This document shows, piece by piece, positions 1-10,259 of a stretch of 64,000 nt of DNA. Source of the DNA: CAWDDA01 sp963813345 (GTDB lineage Bacteria; Acidobacteriota; Blastocatellia; RBC074); NCBI GenBank assembly GCA_963813345.1, contig CAWEYR010000033.1:186001-250000 (forward strand). Reading direction: 5' to 3'. Under the pieces are notes generated by a model that worked only from the letters and a program-made list of their open reading frames with translations, was not told the origin of the DNA and ran no database searches. Made by a program: the position numbers and the translations under genes. Numbering within the stretch: position 1 is the first letter of the stretch; each line of letters opens with the position of its first letter.

Positions 1-1
1 C

Positions 2-904
2 CGCAGGTCGAGTTCCTTCAACACTCAGCGAATCGATCACATATACGAGGATCCGCACGAGAGTGGCCGCCGACTAAATCTGGTCTATGGCGATCTGAAT
101 GACGCAAGCTCGCTCAACAAGATCGTGCGCGATTTGCACCCCGACGAGATTTATAACCTCGGCGCCCAATCTCACGTTCGGGTGAGCTTTGATATTCCAG
201 AGTACACAGCTGAGATTGGTGCTCTCGGAACACTGCGCCTTCTCGAAGCAATCCGTGAAACAGGCGTCAAGACGAGGTTTTATCAGGCCTCGTCCTCGGA
301 ATTGTTCGGTCAGGTGCAGGAAATCCCTCAGCGGGAAACGACCCCATTCTACCCGCGCAGCCCTTATGGCGTAGCAAAGCTTTATGCCTATTGGATTACG
401 GTCAATTATCGCGAAAGCTATGGGATGTTTGCCTCGAATGGAGTGCTTTTCAATCACGAAAGCCCTCGGCGCAACGAAACATTTGTTACGCGCAAGGTGA
501 CACGCGCTGCCGCCGCGATTAAACTCGGACTTCGCGACAAGCTCTTTCTTGGCAACCTTGATGCAAAGCGGGACTGGGGCTATGCCCCTGAGTTCGTCGA
601 GGCAATGTGGCTGATGCTGCAACAGGACTCGCCGGATGACTTTGTAATCGCGACCGGCGAAACCCATTCCGTAAGAGAGCTTGTTGAAGAAGCCTTCTCA
701 TACCTCGATCTCGAGTGGGAGCGCTACGTTGAGATCGATCCGCGATACTACCGTCCTGCAGAAGTAGATCTTCTCGTCGGCGACGCATCGAAAGCGAAGA
801 GGGTGCTTGGCTGGGAACCAAGAACGAAGTTCAAGGATCTCGTTCGTGAAATGGTTGATGCGGATCTCCTTGATCTGAAGAAATCAAACGCCGCCTCGCA
901 ATAA
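2..904 (+). CDS. gmd: GDP-mannose 4,6-dehydratase, 5' end outside window
   Basis: Converts GDP-D-mannose to GDP-4-keto-6-deoxymannose, the first step to GDP-fucose for surface polysaccharide. The frame is open from base 2, and the first residues (RRSSSFNT, then DPHE) match the conserved region after the Rossmann GxxGxxG, which lies upstream of the window. The SSSELFG segment and the YGVAKLYAYW segment (catalytic Tyr-xxx-Lys) are both present, followed by the substrate-loop sequence SPRRNETFVTRK. The stop TAA shares a base with the ATG of fcl, so the two are translationally coupled. About 301 residues are visible; the family is about 320-370 long. Confidence 0.95.
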   Translation, partial: RRSSSFNTQRIDHIYEDPHESGRRLNLVYGDLNDASSLNKIVRDLHPDEIYNLGAQSHVRVSFDIPEYTAEIGALGTLRLLEAIRETGVKTRFYQASSSELFGQVQEIPQRETTPFYPRSPYGVAKLYAYWITVNYRESYGMFASNGVLFNHESPRRNETFVTRKVTRAAAAIKLGLRDKLFLGNLDAKRDWGYAPEFVEAMWLMLQQDSPDDFVIATGETHSVRELVEEAFSYLDLEWERYVEIDPRYYRPAEVDLLVGDASKAKRVLGWEPRTKFKDLVREMVDADLLDLKKSNAASQ

Positions 905-1848
905 TGACTACGTTTCCTTTCGAGCGTGTAGTAGTCACGGGAGGCGCAGGGTTCCTTGGCACGTATGTTGTCAGGAAACTCAAAGAGCGCGGTTGCAGCA
1001 ATGTCATAGTCCCGCGGAGCAGCGATTACAATCTCGTCGACATGGATGCCGTTCGCCGGTTGTATGATGACGCGCGACCGGACCTTGTCATACACCTCGC
1101 TGCTGTAGTTGGCGGAATTGCTGCGAACCAGCAGAATCCCGGCCGCTACTTTTATGAAAACCTGATGATGGGTGCGCAGCTGATTGAAGAAGCGCGCATA
1201 CGGAACCTGCCGAAATTTGTCGCAGTTGGAACAATCTGCTCCTATCCAAAGTTCACGCCTGTCCCATTCAAGGAAGATGATCTTTGGAACGGTTACCCTG
1301 AAGAGACGAATGCTCCCTATGGCCTTGCCAAGAAAATGATGCTCGTGCAGGCAGAGTCTTATCGGGCTCAGTATGGCCTGAACACGATCTTTCTTCTCCC
1401 TGTAAATCTTTACGGACCGCGCGACAACTTCGAGCCGCAAAGCTCACACGTTATCCCGGCGCTTATTCGAAAGTGTGTGGATGCACGCCGCGCGAACGCG
1501 GAAGAGATCGTCTGCTGGGGGAGCGGGGATGTGACGCGCGAATTCCTTCATGTCGAGGACTGCGCTCGGGGAATCATCCTTGCTGCTGAAAAGTACAATG
1601 AGCCGGATCCGGTAAATCTTGGTGCCGGCTTTGAAATCTCAATTCGCGATCTTGTCGAAAAGATCGTCCGGCTGAGCTCGTTCAAAGGGAGAGTCGTCTG
1701 GGATCGATCCAAACCCGACGGCCAGCCTCGCCGTTCACTCGACGTCAGCCGAGCCTGGGAAAGATTCGGCTTTCGAGCAAGTATCGCTTTCGAGGACGGA
1801 CTCAAACAGACAATCGAATGGTATGAGAGTCAGACCGTAGTCCGCTGA
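904..1848 (+). CDS. fcl: GDP-L-fucose synthase (epimerase/reductase)
   Basis: An extended SDR enzyme that epimerises and reduces GDP-4-keto-6-deoxymannose to GDP-L-fucose using NADPH. Its 314 residues are the normal length. The N-terminal TGGAGFLG is the nucleotide-binding glycine motif, YGLAKKMM carries the catalytic Tyr/Lys, and the GTICSYP segment holds the active-site Ser/Cys. It starts in a TAATG overlap with gmd, so the two consecutive pathway enzymes form one transcription unit. No gene follows on this strand: the next genes converge from the other side. Confidence 0.95.
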   Translation: MTTFPFERVVVTGGAGFLGTYVVRKLKERGCSNVIVPRSSDYNLVDMDAVRRLYDDARPDLVIHLAAVVGGIAANQQNPGRYFYENLMMGAQLIEEARIRNLPKFVAVGTICSYPKFTPVPFKEDDLWNGYPEETNAPYGLAKKMMLVQAESYRAQYGLNTIFLLPVNLYGPRDNFEPQSSHVIPALIRKCVDARRANAEEIVCWGSGDVTREFLHVEDCARGIILAAEKYNEPDPVNLGAGFEISIRDLVEKIVRLSSFKGRVVWDRSKPDGQPRRSLDVSRAWERFGFRASIAFEDGLKQTIEWYESQTVVR

Positions 1849-1889
1849 TATCATCGCAAACAATTCTTAGTGCCGGGATGTACCTGCCA

Positions 1890-2988
1890 CTACCTCACTA
1901 GTATCTCAGGCCGCCGGTTTTCATTGATGGGCCAGTTACCAGTCGCACTCAGAATCTCGATGCCGGTCTCAATTGCGATGATCGTGTCTTCAATCTTGGT
2001 TCCGGCAATCGTTGGATTCCAGGCGAAGGCTTGATTCTCTTCGACAATCTGAGAACCAGTCGGGCGTCGCAACCCATTCGCGCTCGAGATAGCCAGTGGC
2101 ACCTCCCTGATGATGCTGCTTCCATTCGTCGGCAAAACCAGCATCGGAGTACGCTTGCTGTAAACGCGTGAAGATCTCACCTGCACTCGTCCCCGGTCTT
2201 GTTGCTTCCACGAGTGCGTGCTCGACATGCAGCAGCGCAGCGTATCTCGACGCCAATTCACCTGGCACGTCACCAAAATGTACCAGCCGCGTAACAGCCG
2301 CCGTCAGGCCCCAACGCCTGGAGCAGGTGCTGATTGCGATGTAGCGCTTAAGTTCTTTGTCGGTTGGAATCGGATGGCGGTATCTGAAGAATCGCTCATC
2401 AGCAGCTATCAAAAGGACAGTGGGTCGGGCGCCGGTACCAAGAATGTGTCCCGCAAGCATCGCTTCAATGTCGCGCTCTCGCATTCCCGGTTCTACTGAC
2501 CGGGCAGTCGTTTCAACGGCTGCGGCGACAGCCTTAGCGTGGAGGCGATACCGGTGGATTTCTTCCACCGTGAGCGAATAGCGCAATGCAGCAAAACGCG
2601 GCTCAACATTCTGAAACGCACTCGTCGCGATGTCAGCGCCCGTGAGCTTCGGGTCAACGAACTCCGAAACGGCATCTCGCAGACGACTCGGATTCGATCG
2701 AAGCTCGTGCCAGGGAATCGAGGTTACGGCAAACCCTAGATCGTGCGTCTCCTCTTCGTTGATTCGTGCCGCTTCGTTGTTGGGCGCGAGTACTACAACT
2801 TGTCCATTCTTTAGTGCCAGCAGCCACGCAACTCCGTCCTGTGTTGCGATGCCGACGTGGTTCAAGCCGCCGCAGCTAAGCCAGGAAAAGTTGCGCTGCG
2901 TGCACAGAAGCACGCCTTCGAGCCTTTCCCTTTCGAGAAAGGCTCTCACGCGGTTCAGTTTCTCGCTGAGTTCCCTACTCGGCGACAT
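1890..2988 (-). CDS. M24 (creatinase/aminopeptidase P fold) protein, degenerate active site, frameshifted
   Basis: The N-terminal creatinase domain is at residues 5-130, followed by a C-terminal pita-bread domain. A single extra base near 2062 splits the frame; across it the protein reads on through GSQIVEENQ to a stop at 1890, giving about 365 residues. The HHQGG element and the final KIEDT Glu are visible. The usual two metal-binding Asp are replaced (AIS and AAV in place of VxD and xD), and the EPG Glu position reads WNP. It is therefore probably not a normal metallopeptidase. The start overlaps the end of the PmoA-like gene by 14 bases, which suggests coupling. Confidence 0.72.
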
Positions 2989-4000
2989 CCTTGAGGAACT
3001 GATTGAAGAGCGCGTCGGTTGCGTCTTTGGCGAGCTTGCCTGAATGAACGATTATTCGAAAGCGGAAGGTGGCTTTCTGACCCGGCTCGAGCGTGTAGTT
3101 CAGCGTAGTCACTCCCTTTGTGAATTCCTTTGCACCGAAAGGATTCGCAGCAAACAAGCCATAGCCTCGGGCGTGCCAGTAAGTCGGATAGGTCGAATTC
3201 TTCGGATGATCGAAGATGCCGATGACCACATCTTCACCCTTCACATTTCCCGACAAGGTCATCCATTTCGCGCGCGTGCCCCAGGCATCCTTTTCGCCGA
3301 CTTTGCCTTCGCTGCTCAGGTAGACACCGGCGACACCCGTATTGTCCATGACTGGAACACTCGTCGGTCTTCCCTGCTCGTCGGTAAATACCTCTGGTTT
3401 GGTAGCGGGCTCCTCAAGCGGGCGAGCAACTCTAATGCCGAGCGCGCCCTCCTTGCTGTCGCCAAAAACTACCTTCTTGTCGAGCGCTGTGAGCGTAATG
3501 ATGCGATCGATTACTCTCAGGTCACGACCGCTCCTGAAGATCAGGCGTTCGTCCTGCTGCATAACCTTCGAGCCGTCAGGCATGATCCAGTCCATCGTGA
3601 CGTCAAGCGAAGCACTCGAGGAACCATTCTTGATTCCGTTCACTGATCGATGAAGCACCGTCCCCATCTTCTCCGATCCCTTGCCTCCGCTGTTATTCCA
3701 GAAGTCGACTCCGTTGATATTTCCGTAGTTGAACCAGACCGACACGTGATGCGGATGATCGGTACGCTCACCTGCCAGTTTCTCAAGCGGAAAACCTCGG
3801 GTTACCACCGTACCCTTGGACGTCCGCAACGGATAAAGCACCGGCTTCTTCTGAGAATCCCAGTAGCAATATGACGTGAAGAGCTGGTCATCGACATAAA
3901 CGTCGAGCTGTTTCTTTTCCTTGTTTTCGACAATCTTCACGCCTTTGGCGCCCTGCACCATCACGCCGAGCGCAAGCAGGATCATCAGCAAAGTTTTCAT
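2975..4000 (-). CDS. PmoA family protein (DUF6807), secreted
   Basis: A 341-residue protein with an N-terminal signal peptide (MKTLLMILLALGVMV, cleavage near residue 20). The DHPHHVSVWF motif and the FDHPKN and YWHARGYGLFAANPFG segments are typical of the family named after PmoA-like proteins of planctomycetes and acidobacteria. These often lie beside Gfo/Idh/MocA oxidoreductases and sugar genes, as here. The biochemical role is unknown; a part in carbohydrate breakdown is inferred from context only. It lies downstream of the oxidoreductase gene, separated by a palindromic repeat. Confidence 0.85.
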   Translation of the reverse strand: MKTLLMILLALGVMVQGAKGVKIVENKEKKQLDVYVDDQLFTSYCYWDSQKKPVLYPLRTSKGTVVTRGFPLEKLAGERTDHPHHVSVWFNYGNINGVDFWNNSGGKGSEKMGTVLHRSVNGIKNGSSSASLDVTMDWIMPDGSKVMQQDERLIFRSGRDLRVIDRIITLTALDKKVVFGDSKEGALGIRVARPLEEPATKPEVFTDEQGRPTSVPVMDNTGVAGVYLSSEGKVGEKDAWGTRAKWMTLSGNVKGEDVVIGIFDHPKNSTYPTYWHARGYGLFAANPFGAKEFTKGVTTLNYTLEPGQKATFRFRIIVHSGKLAKDATDALFNQFLKDVAE

Positions 4001-4023
4001 AGTACCCTCTAAAAATGAATTAA

Positions 4024-4111
4024 GGTACGTTGTACCGGCGTTTAGCCGGAATCGTCACATTCGAATTAGTTCGAATGTCACGATTCCGGCTAAACGCCGG
4101 TACAACGTACC
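4024..4111. repeat. Family A palindromic repeat, copy 1 (GCGTTTAGC subtype)
   Basis: Inverted repeat whose outer arms read GGTACGTTGTACCGG and end GTACAACGTACC. The inner arms CGTTTAGCCGGAATCG pair almost perfectly around a central CGAATTAGTTCG. It fills the gap between the PmoA-like gene and the Gfo/Idh/MocA gene. The same subtype recurs at 61244. Confidence 0.9.
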
Positions 4112-4123
4112 CTCAAAAACACT

Positions 4124-5464
4124 TCAACCAGCGACGACGTCTCGCTTCTTGGAATCGAACGTCACCCGCTTGCCGGTGTGCAGAGCGGCAACCGTCATGC
4201 ACAGGGCAACTGAGTGATTGTAAGCTGCGTTTATGTCCGCGTTCGTCTTCTGATTCCGCGAGCGGACGCAATCCATCCAGTTCTTCATATGGGCCGTCGT
4301 TTGTGGATCGCGACCCGTGTCGGCAGCCGTCTCGACCCCACCTTCGTCAGCGAGCGTGACAGATGGAAGCAGATTGGGCTTCATATTCATCGCCCTGGCA
4401 GGACCCTCTTTGAGCCCGCCTTCGCTCGTGACTTTGTTGGTATCGAGATTGAGCGTGCCGCCGTTCGAATAGTAGATCTCCTTGATCCCACCCGCCTCGT
4501 TTGTCATCCGCGACGTGTAGAGTACCTGGAATCCTTTACCGCCTTTGGCAGCGTCACCGTAGTCGAAAACAGCCGTCATCGTGTCAAAGTTCGAGCGGCC
4601 ATCGCGCCACTGATAGATTCCGCCGTTGGCAGCAACGCTGGTCGGATGGTTAAGCCCGGTGAACCAGTGAACGGTATCTATTTGATGAACCAGCCACTGA
4701 CATGGGATACCGGACGAGTAAGGCCAAAAGAGCCGGAACTCGAGGTACTTGCGAGCATCAAATGGCTCATTCGGCCGGTTGATCAGATAGCGCTTCCAAT
4801 CTGTGTCGGCTTCCTTAAGAAGCGGCACGACGTTGGGGCGACGCCACCTGCCTGGCTGGTTAACGTTCCAGGTCATCTCTGCCATTACGATATCGCCGAA
4901 TTTCCCGGACTTGAGATATTCGTTGGCCGCCATGTAGCTTGGCGTCGAACGCCGTTGCGTGCCTACCTGGAATACCTGTTTCGATTTTCCGATCGTATCG
5001 AGAGCCTTGTTGGCATCCGACATGATATTAGCGAAAGGCTTCTCACAGTATGTGTCTTTGCCGGCACTTACCGCCTCGATCGCATGATAGGCATGCTGAA
5101 AATCCGCGGTGCCGACGATGACTGCATCGATGTCCTTCCTCGAGTAGAGCTCGTCAGTGTTGCGCACCTTTGCGGGCTCTGTGATTCCGTACTTGGTCGC
5201 AATCTTCGCCGGTTCTTCTTCACGGCGCTTGTTCCAGATATCGCACACTGCAACAAGCTCGAAGTTAAGCCCCTTGGCATGAGTCATGAACGCCGGCACA
5301 AGCGCACCCATGGTTCGATCACTCGCCCCAAGAAGTGCGACGCGCACGCGATCATTCGCGCCCAGCACACGGCTCGGATTGAGGACGCCCATCGCCCCGA
5401 GTGCAGCTCCTGCAGCCGTGACGGATGAAGTCTTGATGAATTCTCTTCGTGATTTACTGCTCAT
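4124..5464 (-). CDS. Gfo/Idh/MocA family oxidoreductase, Tat-exported
   Basis: A 446-residue NAD(P)-dependent sugar or inositol dehydrogenase family member. The N-terminus SRREFIKTSSVTAAGAA is a twin-arginine signal, so the enzyme is exported folded with its cofactor. The Rossmann fold begins at VRVALLGASDR (about residues 40-50), and the conserved EKPFA motif with the catalytic Lys is present. The C-terminal part is of the GFO_IDH_MocA type. It forms a minus-strand set with the PmoA-like and M24-like genes, and the TonB receptor lies upstream, so uptake and periplasmic processing of a carbohydrate is a reasonable inference. Confidence 0.9.
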   Translation of the reverse strand: MSSKSRREFIKTSSVTAAGAALGAMGVLNPSRVLGANDRVRVALLGASDRTMGALVPAFMTHAKGLNFELVAVCDIWNKRREEEPAKIATKYGITEPAKVRNTDELYSRKDIDAVIVGTADFQHAYHAIEAVSAGKDTYCEKPFANIMSDANKALDTIGKSKQVFQVGTQRRSTPSYMAANEYLKSGKFGDIVMAEMTWNVNQPGRWRRPNVVPLLKEADTDWKRYLINRPNEPFDARKYLEFRLFWPYSSGIPCQWLVHQIDTVHWFTGLNHPTSVAANGGIYQWRDGRSNFDTMTAVFDYGDAAKGGKGFQVLYTSRMTNEAGGIKEIYYSNGGTLNLDTNKVTSEGGLKEGPARAMNMKPNLLPSVTLADEGGVETAADTGRDPQTTAHMKNWMDCVRSRNQKTNADINAAYNHSVALCMTVAALHTGKRVTFDSKKRDVVAG

Positions 5465-5488
5465 ACATGTTCTCCCGCATGGATGCGA

Positions 5489-8400
5489 TCAGAATATCAG
5501 TTTCAAGCCGATCTGAACGTTGCGCGCCAGATTGGCCTGTGACGTCACCTGCCCGAAGGTCGAGTCGGTCGGCGTCAGATTCGGGGCGTTGAAAACCGGC
5601 GTGTTGAAAGCATTGATGAACTCACCACGTACCTGAAACTTGACTGTCTCTGTAATCGAGAAGTTCTTGCTCACCCCAAGATCCCATAAATTAAGCTCCT
5701 GAGCATCGGAACTTTGAAAATCTTGAAGGCAGCGTCCGGATATTGTTCGCGAGCTGGATCCGAGTATCGGTCCGCTGCTTTGCCGGGTCAACCTTACCAT
5801 CCGTCTGCACGGCTGCATCATGGAAATAGAATCCACTCGTGTTGAAAACTGTTCTCTTAGTATCAGCATTCTCGCTGGTAATTTCAGTTGCCAGTTGCGT
5901 GATATCACCATTGTAGTAGACGTTGCCGATCGTCAGTGGCCGGCCGCTCTGCCAGTTCCAGATACCCTGGACCTGCCAGCCGCCAAGTATCGAGTCTACA
6001 AAACCGCTCCAGCCCGATCCCCAGCGCCGCCCGCGACCGAACGGCAACTCCCAGATGCCGCTTGCAACAACTCGATGCGGCATGTCCGAATCGGAAAGCC
6101 GCCGCTCGAAATCCGCATCAGTCTCGTTGAGGAGCGAGTCCCGGACCAGGAACTTCGACCAAGTATAACTCACAAGCATCGTGTATCCACGCTCGAATCG
6201 CTTTTCGATTCTTGCCTGTCCCGATTCGAAATTGCTCGACGCGTCGTTGCGAATTCCCGTTATTCCACCGAAATGGGGAAATGGACGCAACAGCTGGCTG
6301 CGCGCGATCTGCGCTCCATTGAATCGGTTCCAGGTATCAGATTGCGGAACGGATTTGCAACCTGCTGGCTGAGGAAGTTGATTCGTGGTTACGTCACGAA
6401 CGGGACTTGTCGACAGATACTGCGCCGGAATCGGGTTGACCTGAGCATTTACAGCAAGGTCGTATCCGCGATTGCCTACATATTGAAGTTCGACCAGCCA
6501 GCTTCCTGGAAGCTCATATTGGAATCCGAATGACCAGCGCTGCGCCTGGCCATTTCGAACGTCATCAGAAGGAAAGACATTGAACCCCTGTCCGAGGAAT
6601 GTGGCAATTCCGAGACTGGAGCCCAGTCGGATTGACTACACCAGTCGGAAATGGATTTGCCAGCGTCGCCTGAAATGTCAGACCGTTGTCGAGAGTTGGC
6701 ACAATCGGCGTCTGCTGTGAATACCCTGGCTGATTGACGGCCGCGATTACGTAGGGAACCGTATAGATTCCCCAGCCCCCGCGAATTACGAGCCTGTTGT
6801 TGACCTGGTACGCCGCTCCAATCCGCGGCTGGAAGTTGTTCTTGTCGGCTTCATAAAAGCCGCGATTGGCGTCTGACGCAAAGAGAAGCCCACCGCGAAC
6901 CTGAAACGCGCTCACAGGTATCTGTGGTATCGGGTTCGCTGCATAGTTGGCTTTTGCTGCAGCTTCGATCGCCTGTGAAGTCGTCGTATCAAATCCCCGC
7001 GTATTCCGGTTGTATCGCTCGGTCTGTCCCGCCTTCATACTCATATCGCAACCCAAGGTTGAGCGTCAGCTTTGGCGACACCTTCCAGTCATCGTGGACA
7101 AACATTCCGTGAAACAGCGTCTGGTTCGAGCGCGTAGTGTTTCGATCGATAGAACCGCCCGTCGGAAGACCCAGCAAAAGCGACGCGAGCTGCTGACCTA
7201 TAGCGCCGCCTGCCGAATTGTCGAGAGGCCCTCGCGTGAAGTTGTTTCCGAACGTATAGGTTCCGGCGACGTTGTTTGGGTTGATGCTGTTTTCCCTGTA
7301 TGACCTGAAGTCATAACCGAATTTCCATGAATGCCGACCGGCAATCTTGCTCATAGTCGACTGTAATGAATAGATGTTATGCGTCGTCGTCGCGCCAAGG
7401 GCTTCGCCGATGTTCGAGTATGGGTCAAGCGTGAATCTCGGCAAGTACGATGCATCACCAAAGTAGGCTGCCGTCGATGCCGGAAATCCAAGCGACGCCG
7501 GAGTGATTGCTCCTTCGTGCTGGCGAACATTCGGTTCGTTAAACCGCGAGAAGCCAATCCGCGTATTGAGAATCGTCGTCGGTGAAAACGAATAGACGTG
7601 GTCAAACGCCCCGCCATCATTGATTCGAAACAGATAGTTTCCGATCGGACGGATTCCGTTGACCTCACCTGTAAAGTTGCCTCGCGCCTCGACACGGTTG
7701 TTGTGAGTGTAGCGGACAAAGAACTTCTGCTTGTCGCTGATGAGCTGATCGAATCGATAGCTCTCGGAGTGAAAGTTGTCCGTCCGAGGGTTTCCGCTGA
7801 TGTAGTTGCTTCGACCCTGCGAATCACCCGGCTGGTTGGGGTTTGGATAGTAGGACAGGTAGTTGAGCGCGATCGGATTCAGCCGGCTCGGGCAAATGAC
7901 ATTTGCCCGCCCGTTGCATTGAATCGGATCGCGACGAACGCGCGTTCCGTCGACCCGCGCTGTCGCCGGATCGTAGACCACAATGCCCGGAAGCAGTGCG
8001 CTGAAGTCACCCTGGCGCTGTGCCAGCGTGGGCACTGTGAAGTTCCCGGGCTCGGGAAACACGTCCTTCAGGCCTTCGTATGCAAAGAAGAAGAAGCTGC
8101 GGTTCTTCCCGCTCCAGTATGGCTTGCCGCCAGTCCCGAACCTGGGAAGGTAGATCGGACCACCTATCGTTCCTCCGTACCGGTTGTAGCGCAACGCCGT
8201 CCTGTCAGCTTTGCCATCCTTGTCCGCATCAGCAGCGCTCCGGTTGAGGAAGAAGTCATTTCCCGAGAGGACGTCATTTCGAACAAACTCATAAAGCGTT
8301 CCGTGGAATCCATTCGTTCCGCTCTTGAGCGTCACGTTTACAGTCGCGCCAGCAGTGTGACTCTGCTGCCCGTCATAGCTCGCAGTTTCAACCTTGAATT

Positions 8401-9073
8401 CCTGCACGGCATCAGCCGGGGGAACGAATGCAACTCGTCCAAGGCCGCCGCCACTTGCCATATTCGGCACACCATCGAGCGTAAACTCATTCCGACCCGG
8501 CGCACCGTCGGCAACGATCGAAGACGTTCCGGCATTGTCGAAAGGCCGCGAGAACTTGAGATCGCCGGTGTAGGCTACGCCAGGCGCCAGTCGAGACAGT
8601 ACAAACGGGTTTCCATCCGAAAGCGGCAGTTCCGAGATTCGGCGCTGATCAATCACCTGGCCGGCACTTGCCGTACTGGCTTCGAGAAGCGGGGCATCGG
8701 CTGTCACGTTCACGGTCTCCGACACCCCGCCGACCTCAAGCTGAAGGTCCAGGATAAGCTTATCGCCAACGCGTACTTCCACGTTCTCTCGCACAGTCTT
8801 CTTGAAGTTCCTGGATTCCACGGTGACTATGTAGGTTCCAGGTGTCAGATAGAGCGCCGAGTAATCTCCGACGTCGTTTGCGGTTATTTTGACAGCGACG
8901 TTGGTTGCCCGATTAGTCACGGTAACGTGTGCGCCTGGCACTGCGGCACCGGACGATTCGGTGATCTTACCTGAGATCGCTCCGCGGAATTCCTGCGCAA
9001 GGACTGAAAATGAGGCGAGACCAATGACGACAAGCGCACTAAGACTTACAACCACTCTTGACGATGGTGACAT
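5489..9073 (-). CDS. TonB-dependent receptor with carboxypeptidase-like regulatory domain, frameshifted
   Basis: An outer-membrane receptor of about 1,180 residues when the frames are joined. The signal peptide (residues 1-27) is followed by a Cna-B/carboxypeptidase regulatory-like domain (about 30-115), a plug domain and a long beta-barrel ending in a C-terminal aromatic (LKLIF). The frame breaks at about 7040, 6630 and 5700, and each break continues at a matching point in another frame, so these look like single-base indels and not decay. This architecture is the abundant Acidobacteria 'OmpA-related TonB receptor' type, usually for plant or cell-wall glycans; its substrate cannot be read from sequence. 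Confidence 0.9.
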
Positions 9074-9141
9074 GGGTACCTCCTGGGCAGAAACACGGAA
9101 ACAGAGGTAGGCGGGTGGGTGAACCAGCTCTCCTCAAGACA

Positions 9142-10122
9142 TCAGTCTTTTGTGAACAATCCCAGCACTTCCCTGACGAATTCTTTGATGCGGTGAGCGG
9201 AGTCTAGCAGAAAACCAGGAGCAAGGCACGTCAAAATGTCTAGTTTTTCGAGGCCGTTATCGTTAACGCTCTTCAGTTTATGATAGCCGCGGTAGACCAG
9301 AAAGAGCAGCAGGCCTCCGGCAAGCAATCGATAGTAGACAAAAAGGGCCGTCGAGTGTTTGCGAAGATAGGCGAGGAGAAACGCGATACTCAAATAGCCG
9401 ACGATGGCTGAAACGGCCGTTGCTGTTATCAGGTTTACGAGCCCAATACCCTCGATCGCTTCGAGCGCTTCACGGAGCTCGAGAAGTCCACTGGCTGCAA
9501 TCGCCGGAATGGACAGCAGGAAAGAAAAACGCGCCGCGGTTTCACGAGTGCAACCTGCAACCAGTGCGCCAGTGATGGTCGTTCCCGATCGCGAACTTCC
9601 CGGCATCAGTGAGAACACTTGAGCGATCCCGACAATGAGCGCATCAGTGACACCGAGGTCCTTCATAGTCTTCCGATGACTTCCTATTCGCTCGGCCAGC
9701 GCAAGCAATAACGCCCAGATGATCATACTCAACGCAATCAAGAGCGCGCTCTTGGTAAGGTTTCCTTCAATGATTTTCTTGGCGGCAAGACCGATCGTTG
9801 CGATCGGAATCGAGCCGATGATAATCAGCCAACCCAGTTTCGAGTTCTGGCGCTGCTCCTCATCGTCAGGTCGGCCACGTCCAGCGATCCGCGCCAGAAA
9901 CGCTGTTGTGATTGCTGCTATATCGCGCATGAAGTAGACAAGCACAGCAGCGAGTGTTCCCAGTTGAATCACCGCAATGAAAGCCGTTATCTGTTCCGGA
10001 GTCAGTCTTTGATCAAGCCCCATAAGCTTCTGGGCGAGAATCAGATGTCCGGAACTGCTGATGGGTATGAATTCAGTCAAACCCTGGATGATTCCGAGAA
10101 TGATCGCTTGGAGTAGATTCAT
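9142..10122 (-). CDS. uppP: Undecaprenyl-diphosphatase (BacA/UppP) with C-terminal extension
   Basis: Integral membrane phosphatase that recycles undecaprenyl pyrophosphate for peptidoglycan and O-antigen carriers. GLTEFIPISSSGH (residues 15-26) and PGSSRSGTT (174-182) are the two active-site motifs. The usual protein ends after the last membrane helix at about residue 278. This one has 48 more residues (NDNGLEKLDILTCL to LFTKD) that are largely helical and not membrane-like. The extension could come from a late indel that shifts the stop, or be real. The upstream gap to glyQS is filled by a long perfect hairpin. Confidence 0.94.
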   Translation of the reverse strand: MNLLQAIILGIIQGLTEFIPISSSGHLILAQKLMGLDQRLTPEQITAFIAVIQLGTLAAVLVYFMRDIAAITTAFLARIAGRGRPDDEEQRQNSKLGWLIIIGSIPIATIGLAAKKIIEGNLTKSALLIALSMIIWALLLALAERIGSHRKTMKDLGVTDALIVGIAQVFSLMPGSSRSGTTITGALVAGCTRETAARFSFLLSIPAIAASGLLELREALEAIEGIGLVNLITATAVSAIVGYLSIAFLLAYLRKHSTALFVYYRLLAGGLLLFLVYRGYHKLKSVNDNGLEKLDILTCLAPGFLLDSAHRIKEFVREVLGLFTKD

Positions 10123-10130
10123 GATTTCTG

Positions 10131-10259
10131 AGCCCTGGGAGCGCCGGTCTCCAGACCGGCCACGAGCCGCGAAGCGTGCGAGTCGTGGAGAGTCCTTGTG
10201 ATCAAGACTCGCACGCTTCGCGGCTCGTGGCCGGTCTGGAGACCGGCGCTCCCAGGGCT
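10131..10259. repeat. Family C inverted repeat with perfect 54-nt arms
   Basis: The left arm (10131-10184) and right arm (10206-10259) are exact reverse complements, starting AGCCCTGGGAGCGCCGG, with a 21-nt loop. It fills almost the whole gap between glyQS and uppP, and the right arm supplies two bases of the glyQS stop codon. It could act as a terminator or attenuator between the two minus-strand genes. A short form of the GGGAGCGCCGG hairpin recurs inside the repeat at 11974. Confidence 0.92.

Noticed and set aside
4214..5428. 404-codon open frame on the plus strand
   Set aside because: Antisense to the Gfo/Idh/MocA gene, whose minus-strand product has intact Tat, Rossmann and EKP motifs.
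7598..8974. 458-codon open frame on the plus strand
   Set aside because: It is antisense to the TonB receptor; its translation has no family motif and the minus strand is clearly coding.
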